Origin: an uncultured Bacteroidia bacterium
GTDB taxonomy: Bacteria; Bacteroidota; Bacteroidia; Bacteroidales; F082
Length of the DNA stretch: 46,971 bases
Assembly (NCBI GenBank): GCA_902802535.1
Contig: CADCML010000014.1
Span: 1 to 46,971 of the forward strand
Direction: 5' to 3'
Shown here: positions 1 to 8,982 of the stretch, one piece after another
Layout: every line of letters starts with the position of its first letter
Position numbering within the stretch: the stretch's first letter is position 1
Notes under the pieces: generated by a model
Databases searched by the model: none
What the model saw: the letters and a program-made list of their open reading frames with translations, nothing else
Told to the model about the DNA's origin: nothing
Translations under genes and position numbers: made by a program

Positions 1-2397
1 GTCGATCTTGATGTCGTTGGCGGCCAGCATCTTCTGCACGCTGCGGAACTGCATCCTCACGATGTCGGCAATCTGGCTCTCGTCCAAAGGCTTGAACATA
101 ATAATGTCATCGACACGGTTCAGAAACTCAGGCCGCATGAACTGCTTCAGCTGCTCCATCACCTCGTTACGGGTCTTCTCGAAGACTTCTTCGTCATTGC
201 TGCCATTGAGCAAGGCAAAGTTCTCCTGGATGATGTTCGCGCCGATGTTAGAGGTCATAATGACGATGGTGTTCTTGAAATCGACGGTACGGCCTTTGTT
301 GTCGGTCAAGCGGCCGTCGTCGAGCACCTGCAACAGGATGTTGAACACGTCGGGGTGTGCCTTCTCGATTTCGTCCAACAGAATGACGGAATAGGGCTTA
401 CGGCGCACGGCTTCAGTAAGTTGGCCACTCTCTTCATAGCCCACATATCCTGGAGGCGCTCCGATAAGCCTTGAAACCGTGTGACGCTCCTGATATTCAG
501 ACATATCGATACGCACCATCGCGTTTTCGTCGTCGAACAGGAACTCGGCCAAGGCCTTGGCCAACTCGGTCTTACCCACGCCCGTGGTTCCCATAAAGAT
601 GAAGGAACCGATGGGCCGTTTGGCATCCTGCAAGCCCGCACGGCTACGACGGATGGCATCGCTGACGGCGGTGATGGCCTCGTCCTGACCCACCACACGC
701 TTGTGCAGTTCGTCCTCAAGGTGCAACAGCTTCTCGCGCTCGCTTTGCATCATCTTGTTCACGGGGATGCCCGTCCAACGCGAGACGATTTCAGCCACGT
801 CGTCGGAGCCGACTTCCTCGTCCACAAGCGGGTGGTCGCCTTGCGCTTCAAGCAGGTCGGCCTTGGCTTTCTCGATGGCGGCTTCCGCCTCGCGAATCTT
901 GCCGTAACGCAACTCTGCCACACGGCCATAGTCGCCGTCGCGCTCGGCCACCTCGGCCTGGTGTTTGTAGGTTTCGATGTTATTCTTCTCTTTCTGAATG
1001 AGTTCCACATAATGCCGCTCGGTCTCCCACTTGGCTTTGATGGCGGTGCGCTTGTCGTTGAGTTCGGCCAACTCCTTCCCTATCTCCTCCACCTTCTTGG
1101 TGTCGTTTTCGCGCTTGATGGCCTCGCGCTCGATTTCCAACTGACGGATGGCGCGTTCCACGTCCTCAAGTTCCTCGGGCACCGAGTCGATTTGCAGACG
1201 CAGACGCGAGGCGGCCTCGTCGATCAGGTCGATGGCCTTGTCGGGCAGGAAACGGTCGCTGATGTAACGCACCGAGAGTTGCACGGCGGCGATGATGGCT
1301 TCGTCCAAGATACGGATGTGGTGGTGGGTTTCGTAACGCTCCTTCAAGCCACGGAGGATGCTGATGGCCGAAGCCTCGTCAGGTTCGTCGACCATGACCT
1401 TCTGGAAACGACGCTCCAACGCCTTGTCCTTCTCGAAATACTGTTGGTATTCCTTCAAGGTGGTGGCACCGATGGCACGCAACTCGCCACGGCTCAGGGC
1501 CGGCTTCAGGATGTTGGCCGCGTCCATCGCGCCTTCGCCGCCGCCCGCACCGACCAAAGTGTGGATCTCGTCGATGAACAGGATGACTTCGCCGTCGCTG
1601 TCCACGACTTCTTTGACGACGTTTTTCAGACGCTCCTCAAACTCGCCCTTGTATTTCGCGCCGGCGAGCAAGGCACCCATATCCAAAGAGAACACAGTCT
1701 TGCTCTTCAGGTTTTCCGGCACGTCGCGGTTGACGATACGCTGGGCCAAGCCTTCCACGATGGCGGTCTTACCCACGCCCGGCTCACCTATTAATATAGG
1801 GTTGTTCTTGGTGCGTCGGCTCAAGATTTGCAGCACACGACGGATTTCCTCGTCACGGCCAATCACGGGGTCGAGTTTGCCCTGTTGGGCGAGTTCGTTC
1901 AGGTTCTTGGCGAAACGGTTCAGGCTGTCGTAGTTCTGCTCGGCATCCTGCGAGTCCACCTTCTTGCCCTTGCGGAACTGCTTGATGGCGGTTTCGAGGT
2001 CGTTTTTGTTCACGCCTTGTTCCTTCATCATCTGCGATGCAAGGCTGTTGCTCTCGAAGATGGCCAACAACAGGTGCTCAATCGAGACGTATTCGTCGCC
2101 CATCTTCTTGGCTTGGGTCAGGGCGTCGTTGAAGATACGGCTGACCTCCGAGGAATAATACAACTCCGTGCCGCTGCTGCGCGGTTGCGAGTTGATGGCT
2201 TGGTCGAGGGCATCGTTGAGCCGCGCCACATTGACGCCCAACTTTTTCATCAGGTTGGGCACCAAATAATCGTCGGCGAGCAACGCACCCTTCAGCAGGT
2301 GGATGGCCTCAACGGTCTGGCTCTGATGGCTTTGCGCTATCTCTTGGGCCTTCCCGATGGCTTCCTGCGCTTTGATTGTGAATTGATTGATGTTCAT
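1..2397 (-). CDS. clpB: ATP-dependent disaggregase ClpB, C-terminus cut by window edge
   Basis: Hexameric AAA+ chaperone that threads aggregated proteins through its pore together with DnaK in the cytoplasm. The 799 visible codons start at the ATG at 2397 ([13 protein letters not shown]), preceded by a good Shine-Dalgarno (AAAGGAG, about 10 nt upstream). In order: Clp N-terminal repeats (about 1-145), first AAA+ domain with Walker A GEPGVGKT at 204-211 and Walker B ILFIDEIH, a charged coiled-coil middle domain (about 400-520), and a second AAA+ domain with Walker A GTTGVGKT at 603-610. The middle domain separates ClpB from ClpA and ClpC. About 60 residues of the D2 small domain lie beyond the edge, judged by the usual length of about 860. 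It appears monocistronic. A palindrome sits in its probable promoter spacer. Confidence 0.97.
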   Translation of the reverse strand, partial: MNINQFTIKAQEAIGKAQEIAQSHQSQTVEAIHLLKGALLADDYLVPNLMKKLGVNVARLNDALDQAINSQPRSSGTELYYSSEVSRIFNDALTQAKKMGDEYVSIEHLLLAIFESNSLASQMMKEQGVNKNDLETAIKQFRKGKKVDSQDAEQNYDSLNRFAKNLNELAQQGKLDPVIGRDEEIRRVLQILSRRTKNNPILIGEPGVGKTAIVEGLAQRIVNRDVPENLKSKTVFSLDMGALLAGAKYKGEFEERLKNVVKEVVDSDGEVILFIDEIHTLVGAGGGEGAMDAANILKPALSRGELRAIGATTLKEYQQYFEKDKALERRFQKVMVDEPDEASAISILRGLKERYETHHHIRILDEAIIAAVQLSVRYISDRFLPDKAIDLIDEAASRLRLQIDSVPEELEDVERAIRQLEIEREAIKRENDTKKVEEIGKELAELNDKRTAIKAKWETERHYVELIQKEKNNIETYKHQAEVAERDGDYGRVAELRYGKIREAEAAIEKAKADLLEAQGDHPLVDEEVGSDDVAEIVSRWTGIPVNKMMQSEREKLLHLEDELHKRVVGQDEAITAVSDAIRRSRAGLQDAKRPIGSFIFMGTTGVGKTELAKALAEFLFDDENAMVRIDMSEYQERHTVSRLIGAPPGYVGYEESGQLTEAVRRKPYSVILLDEIEKAHPDVFNILLQVLDDGRLTDNKGRTVDFKNTIVIMTSNIGANIIQENFALLNGSNDEEVFEKTRNEVMEQLKQFMRPEFLNRVDDIIMFKPLDESQIADIVRMQFRSVQKMLAANDIKID

Positions 2398-2515
2398 ATT
2401 TTGTTTCTCCTTTCTATTATTTTTGACGTAGGACTATGAGACGTGGGACGCAGGACATCCCAAATGTCTCGCGACTCAGGCTGTCAAAAACACGACCAAT
2501 CCCGTTGAGGTGAAA

Positions 2516-2547
2516 CAAAGTCAGAATTTATGACAAATTGTCACAAA
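2516..2547 (-). promoter_or_regulatory. Probable clpB promoter with an embedded palindrome
   Basis: On the minus strand TTTG (2547-2544) is followed after 20 bp by TGACTTTG (2523-2516), one mismatch from the Bacteroidetes -7 box TAnnTTTG. The spacer contains the perfect inverted repeat TGACAA-A-TTGTCA (2531-2543). It is not a CIRCE element. The leader to the clpB ATG would be about 110 nt. Promoter role is inferred from position and motif only. Confidence 0.4.
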
Positions 2548-2599
2548 ATCAACGTTTTATAAAACCAAAAGATGACAAAATTGCAGAAATCTTGCTAAA

Positions 2600-2893
2600 T
2601 CAAATCATCTTCTCAATCGCCCAGCTGAAAGCCCTCAAGCCCAATTCCGGGGTCTTGATGTCTTTTTCGTGCAGCTGATTGAGGATGGCATCCACCTTAT
2701 CGTCGTCGACGATGCTGATGATGGCGTTGTTCAAGGTCGGCCAAGCGTGCGTGCCGTAATGCGGCTCGCCGGTCTTGCTGCCATGTCCCTTGATTTCGTT
2801 CCACTCGGTAAAGCCCTTCATGCCGTTGTCGTTCAGCACCTTGGCGATTTCGTCGTAATAGGCTTGATTATATGTAATTAGGATGGCTTTCAT
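2600..2893 (-). CDS. PII-like small regulatory protein linked to the RND pump
   Basis: A 97-residue protein (MKAILITYNQAYYDEI...) with the alternating beta-alpha pattern of the PII/CutA-like ferredoxin fold, including a short loop region around residues 35-50 and the segment NAIISIVDDDKVDAIL. Its ATG lies 3 bp after the stop of the RND pump gene, so it is probably translated with it. PII-like proteins encoded beside RND metal or drug exporters are a recognised subgroup of the PII superfamily (often called PII-NG), but ligand and target are mostly unknown. A sensor or modulator of the pump is the natural inference. The fold is assigned from pattern recognition and could not be checked by profile search. 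Confidence 0.6.
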   Translation of the reverse strand: MKAILITYNQAYYDEIAKVLNDNGMKGFTEWNEIKGHGSKTGEPHYGTHAWPTLNNAIISIVDDDKVDAILNQLHEKDIKTPELGLRAFSWAIEKMI

Positions 2894-2896
2894 GGC

Positions 2897-5800
2897 TTAT
2901 CTGATGTTTTCTGTCTTGGTCAATGCTTCTTCGGCTTTGCGTCTCTTGCGGCGCACGGCGCGGGTTTCAAGCGAGCAATACAAGGCAGGTATTAATAATA
3001 AGGTGATGAGCGTCGAGATGGTCAAGCCCCATGCGACGGTGATACCCAACGAGTTCCACATCTCGGCACCTTCGCCGCGACCGATGGCCAACGGAATCAT
3101 ACCCAAAACGGTGGTGAGGGTGGTCATCAAAATGGGACGCAGACGCGAACGGGCAGCCCTCACAGTGGCTTCCTTGACCTCTACGCCACGCTCTTCCAAA
3201 AGTGTGGTGTAGTCGATGAGTACGATACCGTTCTTCACGACGATACCCATCAGAATCAAGACGCCGACGAAGGCCATGGCACCCAAAGCGGTGTTGGTGG
3301 CCCAGAGGCCGAGCAAAACGCCGGTGAAGGTGAAAGGCACGGAGAACATGATGACGAAAGGCTTCATCAGGTTCTCGAACTGCGAGGCCATCACAATGTA
3401 AACCAAGATGATGATGAGTCAGGTTCTCGAACTGCGAGGCCATCACAATGTAAACCAAGATGATGATGAGGACGAGCAAGGTGAGCAGGTCGCCAAACAT
3501 TTCCTGTTGGGTTTCGTAGTCACCTGCGATTTTGGTCATGATTTCGGCAGGGATTTCGGTGTCGTCGATGACTTCTTGGCAAATCTTGACGACGTCACTC
3601 AGCACCATACCCTTACCAACAACGGCGGTGACGCTGACCATACGCTCACGGTCTTTACGCTGGATTTGGGGCGGCGTCAGGGATTCGACCACTTCGCCGA
3701 GGTCGCCGACGCGGACGGGCTGGCCATAGCTGTTGTAAATCTTGATGTCCTCGATGTCTTCCACGCTCTTGCGGAACTCGGGGGCATAACGCACGCGGAT
3801 GTCGTACTCTTCACCGTCCTCACGGTAATAGGAACCCACCGAACCGTTGATGCGGTTTTTGACGTAGGTGGCCGCCGTAGTGCTGTTCAAACCGTTCAAG
3901 GCTAACTTCTCACGGTCGAAATCAACTTGGTATTCAGGCGTGTAAGCATCGCGGCTGACGATGACTTGCAGAATGCCACGGTCACGGAGCTTTTGGGCGA
4001 TGTCGTTGGCCACATTGTCGGTCGTGGTGAAGTCGTAGCCATAAACCTCGACCTGCACAGTGCTCATACCGCCCATGCCGCCACCGCCTTCGTTGACGTT
4101 GGCCTTCTTGATTTCAGGCATGGCGTTGAGTTTGGCGCGAATCTCGTCGGCCACTTCGCTGGTCTTGCGCAGACCCGCCTTGCGGCGCTCGGTCTTGGTG
4201 CCAAGGCGCAGGTTGAACGACATGATGTGTGTGCCGTTGCTTCGCATCGAGGCAAAGGCATTGTCAGAATCGGCCTGACCGAAACTGTAGTTACAAATCT
4301 TCACTTCCGGAATCTGCATGAAATCTTCGGCGAGGCTCTTGGCGAAAGCTCCAGTGATGTCTTGCCCCGTGCCGGTTGGCAATTCAATGTTGATGCTCAG
4401 ACGGCCTTCGTCCAACTTGGGCATCATCTCGGTCTTCAAGGTCGGGGCAAGGAAGACAATGGATAGGATAAACAACCCCAACATACTGAATATAATCACC
4501 TTGCGATGACCAAGACACCAGTTGATGAGGCGGGCATAGCCGTTACTGATGGCATCCAAACCCTTATTGATGGGGCGGAAAATGGCTTTGTGGAAGTTGC
4601 TCTGGTGCGGGTTCATCACGAGCATCTTGGAACACATCATCGGCACCAAAGTCAAAGCACCGGTGGTGGAAACAATCATGATGATGGACACAATCCAACC
4701 CAACTGCTTGAACATCACGCCCGTGGTGCCTTTAATCATGGTCAGCGGCAGGAACACCGCCAACATGGTCAAGGTGGAGGCAATAACTGAAAGTTGCACT
4801 TCTTGGGTGGCATGTACGGCGGCTTCCTTGGGTTTCGAGCCGCGCTCTATGTGCGTGGTGATGTTTTCCAACACCACAATGGCGTCGTCCACCACCATAC
4901 CGATGGCGATGGTAAGTGACGACATGGAGATGATATTCAAGGTGTTGCCCGTGGCAAACAGATAAATCAACGAGGCCAAAAGCGAAATCGGGATGGCCAA
5001 AACGATGATGAAGGTGGCGCGCCAACGACCAAGGAACACGAACACGACCAACATCACCAAAAGGAAGGTGATGAAAATGGTGTCGCGAAGGTTGTTGATG
5101 GTGTTTTGGATGGAGGTGGAACCGTCCACAATGATGTTCAGCTTGACATCGGAAGGCAGCGTCGGCTCAATGACTTTCAACTGTTTCTTGATGCCCTTAA
5201 TGACGTTTACGGCATTGGCATCGGTCTGTTTCTGGATGATGATGGTGGCACCTTGGCGACCATTGCTGTACGACTCTTGAATTCGCTCCTCAGAACCGTC
5301 GATGACCGTGGCCACATCGCGTAGATAAATAGGTGCGGTGCCGCGTGAACCAACCACGATACCTTCCATTTCCTTGGCGGAAGTGAACTCTTTCTGGATA
5401 CGCAGGCTGTAGCTGTTGGAGCCGATGTCGATGTAACCTGCTGGCACATTGCGGTTTTCGGTGGCCAAGGTATTGGAGATGCTTTCCAAGGTCAGGTTGT
5501 AGGCCTCCAATTTGTTGGGGTCGACGTAGACTTGGATTTCACGTTTTGGGGCACCGTTGGCGGACACCGTACCCACGCCGCTCACACGTGCCAAAGGCGT
5601 GGTGATGCGGTCCTCGATAATCTTGTCCAAGGCGGGCAGGCTCTCTTCAGCGGTCACACTAAGGAGCATGATGGGCATGTCCTCGGCGTTGAACTTGAAC
5701 AGGACGGGATTGGTCGCGCCGTCGGGCAGATAGTTTCGTACCATGTCGATTTTGTCGCGCACGTTGTTCGTGGCCGTTTCAATATCGATGCCGCTCTCAA

Positions 5801-6083
5801 ACTCCAAGGAAAGCACCGAAGTGTTCTCGCGCGAGGTGGAGGAAAGGTGCTTCAGGTCGGGGACAGCGTTCAGCGTGTTCTCCAAGGTCTTGGAAATGTT
5901 GGTCTCAATATCGGCGGCACTGGCTCCCGGATAGGAAGTCATCACCATGATGAAATTGGTCTCCATATTGGGTAACTGGTTGATGGAGAGGTTCATCAGT
6001 GAAAAAATGCCGAAAATGGCAATAGCGACAAACACCAAGGCTGTCGTCACCGGATTATTTACTGCTGTTCTTTGTAAACTCAT
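2897..6083 (-). pseudogene. RND multidrug efflux transporter (HAE1/AcrB-like), frameshifted by a 52-bp duplication
   Basis: Inner-membrane proton-driven exporter that would pump substrates through the fusion protein and TolC partner encoded just upstream. From the ATG at 6083 the frame reads a typical AcrB-type protein: TM1 at the N-terminus (NNPVTTALVFVAIAIFGIF), the first porter domain, the TM4 proton-relay motif GMVVDDAIVVLEN, and the second porter domain. After VYIVMASQFENL (end of TM8) the frame enters a second copy of an exact 52-bp repeat (3367-3470) and shifts into about 120 nonsense residues ending at 2967. The true C-terminus (MKPFVIMFSVPFTF...) continues in the other frame to a stop at 2897. 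Removing one copy leaves 3135 bp, exactly 1045 codons, so the repair is precise. As written, TM9-TM12 are lost. The duplication may be genuine or an assembly error. Confidence 0.9.
3367..3470. repeat. Exact 52-bp tandem duplication inside the RND pump gene
   Basis: Positions 3367-3418 and 3419-3470 are identical over 52 bp and directly adjacent; the match extends no further on either side. The unit begins TCAGGTTCTCGAACTG and ends GATGATGATGAG. As 52 is not a multiple of three, the second copy shifts the reading frame of the transporter. Confidence 0.97.
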
Positions 6084-6097
6084 GATACAGTTGATTT

Positions 6098-6256
6098 TAA
6101 CTACGAATTATACGAATTGCGCGAATATATTTTTGAATTTTATGGATGCAAGCATCCGATGGACACGAATTTGTAGCGAACAAAATTCGTATGAATTAGC
6201 GGCTTGCCGCAAAATTCTTTCGTCATAATTCGTTTCATTCGTGCAATTCGTAGTTA
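6098..6256. repeat. Intergenic inverted repeat of the ACGAATT type
   Basis: The gap between the RND gene and the fusion-protein gene is bounded by a perfect 12-bp inverted repeat, TAACTACGAATT (6098-6109) and its complement (6245-6256). The interior is rich in further ACGAATT/AATTCGT words and holds two perfect short hairpins, GGATGC-AA-GCATCC (6144-6157) and GCGGC-TT-GCCGC (6199-6210). A related element lies at 38221-38327. No protein-coding potential was seen. Confidence 0.75.
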
Positions 6257-6262
6257 TATTAT

Positions 6263-7294
6263 TCATTGTTTTACAGTAACATTAACCCCATCTTTCAATC
6301 GTACTTGTCCTTCAGTAACAATGCGGTCGCCTTCATTGATTCCGCTGACGATTTCATAACGGTTGCCAAGGCGCTTGCCGAGTTCCACGAGGGTGTATTT
6401 CACGGTGTTGTCGTCTCGCAGCACATACACGAAATGCTCGCCCGAGCCTTGTTGCTTCACGACGGCAACGTCAGGAATCACGATGTGGTGGTTGGTGCCG
6501 AAGTTGGCCGTCACGCGGGCGAACATGCCAGGACGCAATCGCTCGTCGCTGTTTTGGCAGATGACCTCAACGGGGAACGTGTGCGTGGCCGAGCTGATGG
6601 TCGGGTAAATCAGGTTCACCTTGCCCTTGAAGACCTCTTCAGGGTAGGCATCGACGGTGATGTCGAACTCCATGCCCTTGTGGACCTGGGTGAAGAGGCT
6701 CTCCGACACATTGACCAGCATCTTGACGGGCTGGATTTGCTCAACCACGAAAATGGGTTGGGTCATGCTGTACATGTCGCCTTTGTCGTAGTTGCGGGCG
6801 GTCACCACTCCGTTGATGGGGCTGCGGAGATAAGTGTTCTCGGCCAAGTTCTCGTAGGTCTTTTTCGTCACGTTCAGCCCCAGCTTGGCCATGTCGTACT
6901 CGGCCTGCGAGAGGGCACCTATTTTATAAAGCTCCGTCAGGCGGTCAAGTTCCGTCGAGTCATTGACGTATTGCAAACGTGTCTTGACGAGGTTCACATC
7001 GTCCATCTTGGCCAGGAGTTGTCCTTTGTGCACTTTCTGCCCAACTTCAGCATTGATGCTCACGATGCGGCCTGCCGTTTGCGAAACGATGTTGTTTGTG
7101 GCGTAAGGCTCGATGTTGGAGGTAAAGGTGTTGTTGATGTCCACATCTTCGGCCTGTGCCGTGATGATGCTGACCACGGGCGCGGCTTTGGGTGCTTCTT
7201 GTCCCGTTGTGGCAGTGGATTTGTCTTTTTGTCCGCAAGCCGTCATCAGCAGGGCTGCAGCGAGTGTAATAATTGTTAGTCTGTTGTATTTCAT
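6263..7294 (-). CDS. RND efflux periplasmic adaptor (membrane fusion protein), lipoprotein
   Basis: A 343-residue HlyD/AcrA-family adaptor that bridges the RND pump and the TolC channel across the periplasm. The N-terminus is a lipoprotein signal with lipobox LMTAC and acylated Cys20. Then follow a barrel-sandwich half (VSQTAGRIVSINAEVGQKVHKGQLLAKMD), a short helical hairpin (about 100-145), the second lipoyl half (LRSPINGVVTARNYDKGD), a beta-barrel and a C-terminal membrane-proximal domain. Gene order is TolC, adaptor, pump, PII-like protein, all on the minus strand. The ATG at 7294 is supported by the signal peptide. The gaps on both sides hold short intergenic repeats, so this operon is not tightly packed. 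Confidence 0.93.
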   Translation of the reverse strand: MKYNRLTIITLAAALLMTACGQKDKSTATTGQEAPKAAPVVSIITAQAEDVDINNTFTSNIEPYATNNIVSQTAGRIVSINAEVGQKVHKGQLLAKMDDVNLVKTRLQYVNDSTELDRLTELYKIGALSQAEYDMAKLGLNVTKKTYENLAENTYLRSPINGVVTARNYDKGDMYSMTQPIFVVEQIQPVKMLVNVSESLFTQVHKGMEFDITVDAYPEEVFKGKVNLIYPTISSATHTFPVEVICQNSDERLRPGMFARVTANFGTNHHIVIPDVAVVKQQGSGEHFVYVLRDDNTVKYTLVELGKRLGNRYEIVSGINEGDRIVTEGQVRLKDGVNVTVKQ

Positions 7295-7310
7295 TGATTT
7301 GTGTGTTATT

Positions 7311-7338
7311 ATTTCAAGATTTCAGATTTCAAGATTTG
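7311..7338. repeat. Short AAGATTT-type intergenic repeat
   Basis: The stretch reads as alternating GATTTCA and AAGATTT words (TTTCAAGATTTCAGATTTC...). It resembles the AT-rich spacers found directly after stop codons at 19911, 23454 and 25709. Here it lies 5' of the fusion-protein gene, next to the heptamer hairpin. Confidence 0.5.
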
Positions 7339-7341
7339 TTT

Positions 7342-7416
7342 GGCTGTTAGCTTTTAGCTGTTAGCCATTAACCGCCGTTACTCAGGCTAACAGCTAATGG
7401 CTTAGAGCTTACAGCT
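7342..7416. repeat. Heptamer-based imperfect inverted repeat
   Basis: Arms 7342-7373 and 7385-7416 match as an inverted repeat at 23 of 32 positions. Each arm is built of 7-bp steps (TTAGCTT, TTAGCTG, TTAGCCA on one side; CTAACAG, CTAATGG, CTTAGAG on the other). It begins directly beyond the TolC-family gene stop. A clearer element of the same design is at 16018-16120. Confidence 0.65.
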
Positions 7417-8757
7417 CTACTCTTTTCCAATTAATTCATCCAACGAGGCTTTAGTGACCATAAAGTTGTAAACCGCTTGAGCCTGCGTGAGTTGCGACTG
7501 CATCAGCGACACTTGTGCATCGTTGAGTTCAATCATGGTGGCTTTGCCGACTTCATACATCTTTTCGGAAATGTCGTAACTCTTTTGCGCTATCTCTACA
7601 GTGGCGTTGGCGGCTTGGTAGTTCTTGATGCACAGTGCCATCTGGTCGTTAAAGTTGCGGATGGCGATGCGCAGGTTGCGTTCGGCATCCTCGCGTTGCA
7701 GGGCGAGCATGTTGCGCGTCACCTTGGTCTGCTTGATGGCGTTGTGTTTCTGGAAACCGTCGAAAACGGGGATGCTGAGGCTGACTGCCGCCGTTGAGGA
7801 GGGGAACCATCTCAGTTCATCGTCGCCCATCGCGCTGTAGTTGTAGTTGATGCTTGCGGCCAAAGTGGGCAGGTATTGCTTTTTCTGCATTCTGATGGTC
7901 GATTCGAGCATACGGTCCTGAATGTCAAGTTGCAAGAGCGAACTGTTGCTGCTGATATCGTCTTCCGAAACGTATGGCGTAAGCATTTGTTCGGTGTAGT
8001 CGTTCAGGTCGCCAACCACTTGGACTTCCGTTTCAAGGTCTATGCCCATCACGGCTTTCAGTTGCCAATTGGCCAACAAAACCGCGTTTGCCGCGCTCGA
8101 CACGCTTGGTTCGGCGTTCATCATCGTGACTTGTGCGCGCAGGCGTTCCACCTCAGAAGCCTTGCCCACGTTGAAGCGTTGCAAAGTTTTCTCATAGTTC
8201 TTTTGGGCGTTGTTGTAAACCTCCGAAACCACCTCGTGCGACTTTTGCGCCATAAGCACGGCATAAAAGGCCTGTTTCACCTGTTTGATCATCCCGATTT
8301 TCGATGAACGCGCCTGTTCCACAGCCATTTCCACGTCCAAGGCCGAGAGTTTCAGGCTCTCCCAAAGTTGTGCGTTCACCAAAGGCATACTGGCTGTGGC
8401 CGAAGCACTGATATTGTTGTCGCGACCCACCTTGATTTCCATCGTCTGACCGCCCATGTCCATCACCATCACCTGTTTGAGCAGGGTGCGCTGGTAGGAG
8501 CCACTCACGTTGATGTTGGGATAAAGCGCGGCGTAACTGCCTTTCTTGGCGTAGCCCGTTTTTTCGACGGTCATGTCCGCGATTTTGATGGTGTTGTTTT
8601 CCGAAAGCGCAATCTCCAAGGCTTGGTCAAGCGTCAAGTGCAAGACCTCTGAGCCTTGAGCCTGTCCAAAGGTCGACGGACTGGCTTGTGCCCATCCGAC
8701 CAACGGCAAAGTCCCAATTGCAATACATACTAAAGTTCCAAGAATCAGTCTCTTCAT
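7417..8757 (-). CDS. TolC-family outer membrane efflux channel
   Basis: A 446-residue outer membrane factor that forms the exit duct of the tripartite pump. The ATG at 8757 is preferred over upstream in-frame codons because it begins a clean signal peptide (MKRLILGTLVCIAIGTLPLV, cleavage after GWAQA) and has a Shine-Dalgarno-like GGAAGGA upstream. The mature part opens with LTLDQALEIALSENNTIKIA, the classic first helix of an outer-membrane efflux repeat. Long amphipathic helices and the second internal repeat follow, ending in the helix with YEVGKATMIELNDAQVSLM. It heads the efflux operon and is divergent from the two-component genes at 8983, with which it shares a 225-bp intergenic region. 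Confidence 0.93.
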   Translation of the reverse strand: MKRLILGTLVCIAIGTLPLVGWAQASPSTFGQAQGSEVLHLTLDQALEIALSENNTIKIADMTVEKTGYAKKGSYAALYPNINVSGSYQRTLLKQVMVMDMGGQTMEIKVGRDNNISASATASMPLVNAQLWESLKLSALDVEMAVEQARSSKIGMIKQVKQAFYAVLMAQKSHEVVSEVYNNAQKNYEKTLQRFNVGKASEVERLRAQVTMMNAEPSVSSAANAVLLANWQLKAVMGIDLETEVQVVGDLNDYTEQMLTPYVSEDDISSNSSLLQLDIQDRMLESTIRMQKKQYLPTLAASINYNYSAMGDDELRWFPSSTAAVSLSIPVFDGFQKHNAIKQTKVTRNMLALQREDAERNLRIAIRNFNDQMALCIKNYQAANATVEIAQKSYDISEKMYEVGKATMIELNDAQVSLMQSQLTQAQAVYNFMVTKASLDELIGKE

Positions 8758-8800
8758 ATAATCATCCTTCCAATTGTAGGCGTTGAAATAAAATAAGGTG

Positions 8801-8808
8801 CAAAAGTA
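8801..8808 (-). promoter_or_regulatory. -7 box of the efflux operon
   Basis: TACTTTTG on the minus strand fits the Bacteroidetes -7 consensus TAnnTTTG exactly and lies 44 nt upstream of the TolC-family ATG at 8757. No clear TTTG was seen at the -33 position. Confidence 0.5.
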
Positions 8809-8843
8809 GTAAAATTGCATGGTGTAAGACGCAGATTTCAACG

Positions 8844-8938
8844 AAATATTTCATCAATTCACTGAAAATTATTTCACTTGGGGCATTATGCGGTTTTCCA
8901 CCAGTTGACCCATATATTGACATTTTCAAATATTTCAT
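8844..8938. promoter_or_regulatory. Direct repeats in the divergent efflux/two-component region
   Basis: The 11-mer AAATATTTCAT occurs at 8844-8854 and 8928-8938, with a looser relative GAAAATTATTTCA at 8863-8875. GAAATATTTC at 8843-8852 is itself a perfect palindrome. The sites lie between the -7 boxes of the divergent genes, as expected for a shared regulator, but the binder is unknown. Confidence 0.35.
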
Positions 8939-8970
8939 TGAAAACCATTCCAAATTACCTTGATTCGGCT

Positions 8971-8978
8971 TATTTTTG
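8971..8978 (+). promoter_or_regulatory. -7 box directly before the LytS-type kinase
   Basis: TATTTTTG matches TAnnTTTG exactly and ends only 4 nt before the ATG at 8983. Transcription would start at or next to the start codon, giving a leaderless or nearly leaderless mRNA unless the ATG at 8998 is used. Confidence 0.5.
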
Positions 8979-8982
8979 CGGC

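Noticed and set aside
481-1794. Open frame of 437 codons on the plus strand opposite clpB
   Set aside because: Antisense shadow; the minus strand encodes ClpB with all motifs in place.
2967-3366. C-terminal histidine/arginine-rich end of the frameshifted RND reading frame as a new protein domain
   Set aside because: It is the out-of-frame reading of the true transporter C-terminus after the 52-bp duplication.
3367-3470. Target-site duplication from a mobile element insertion
   Set aside because: The two copies are directly adjacent with nothing between them, and 52 bp is far longer than usual target-site duplications.
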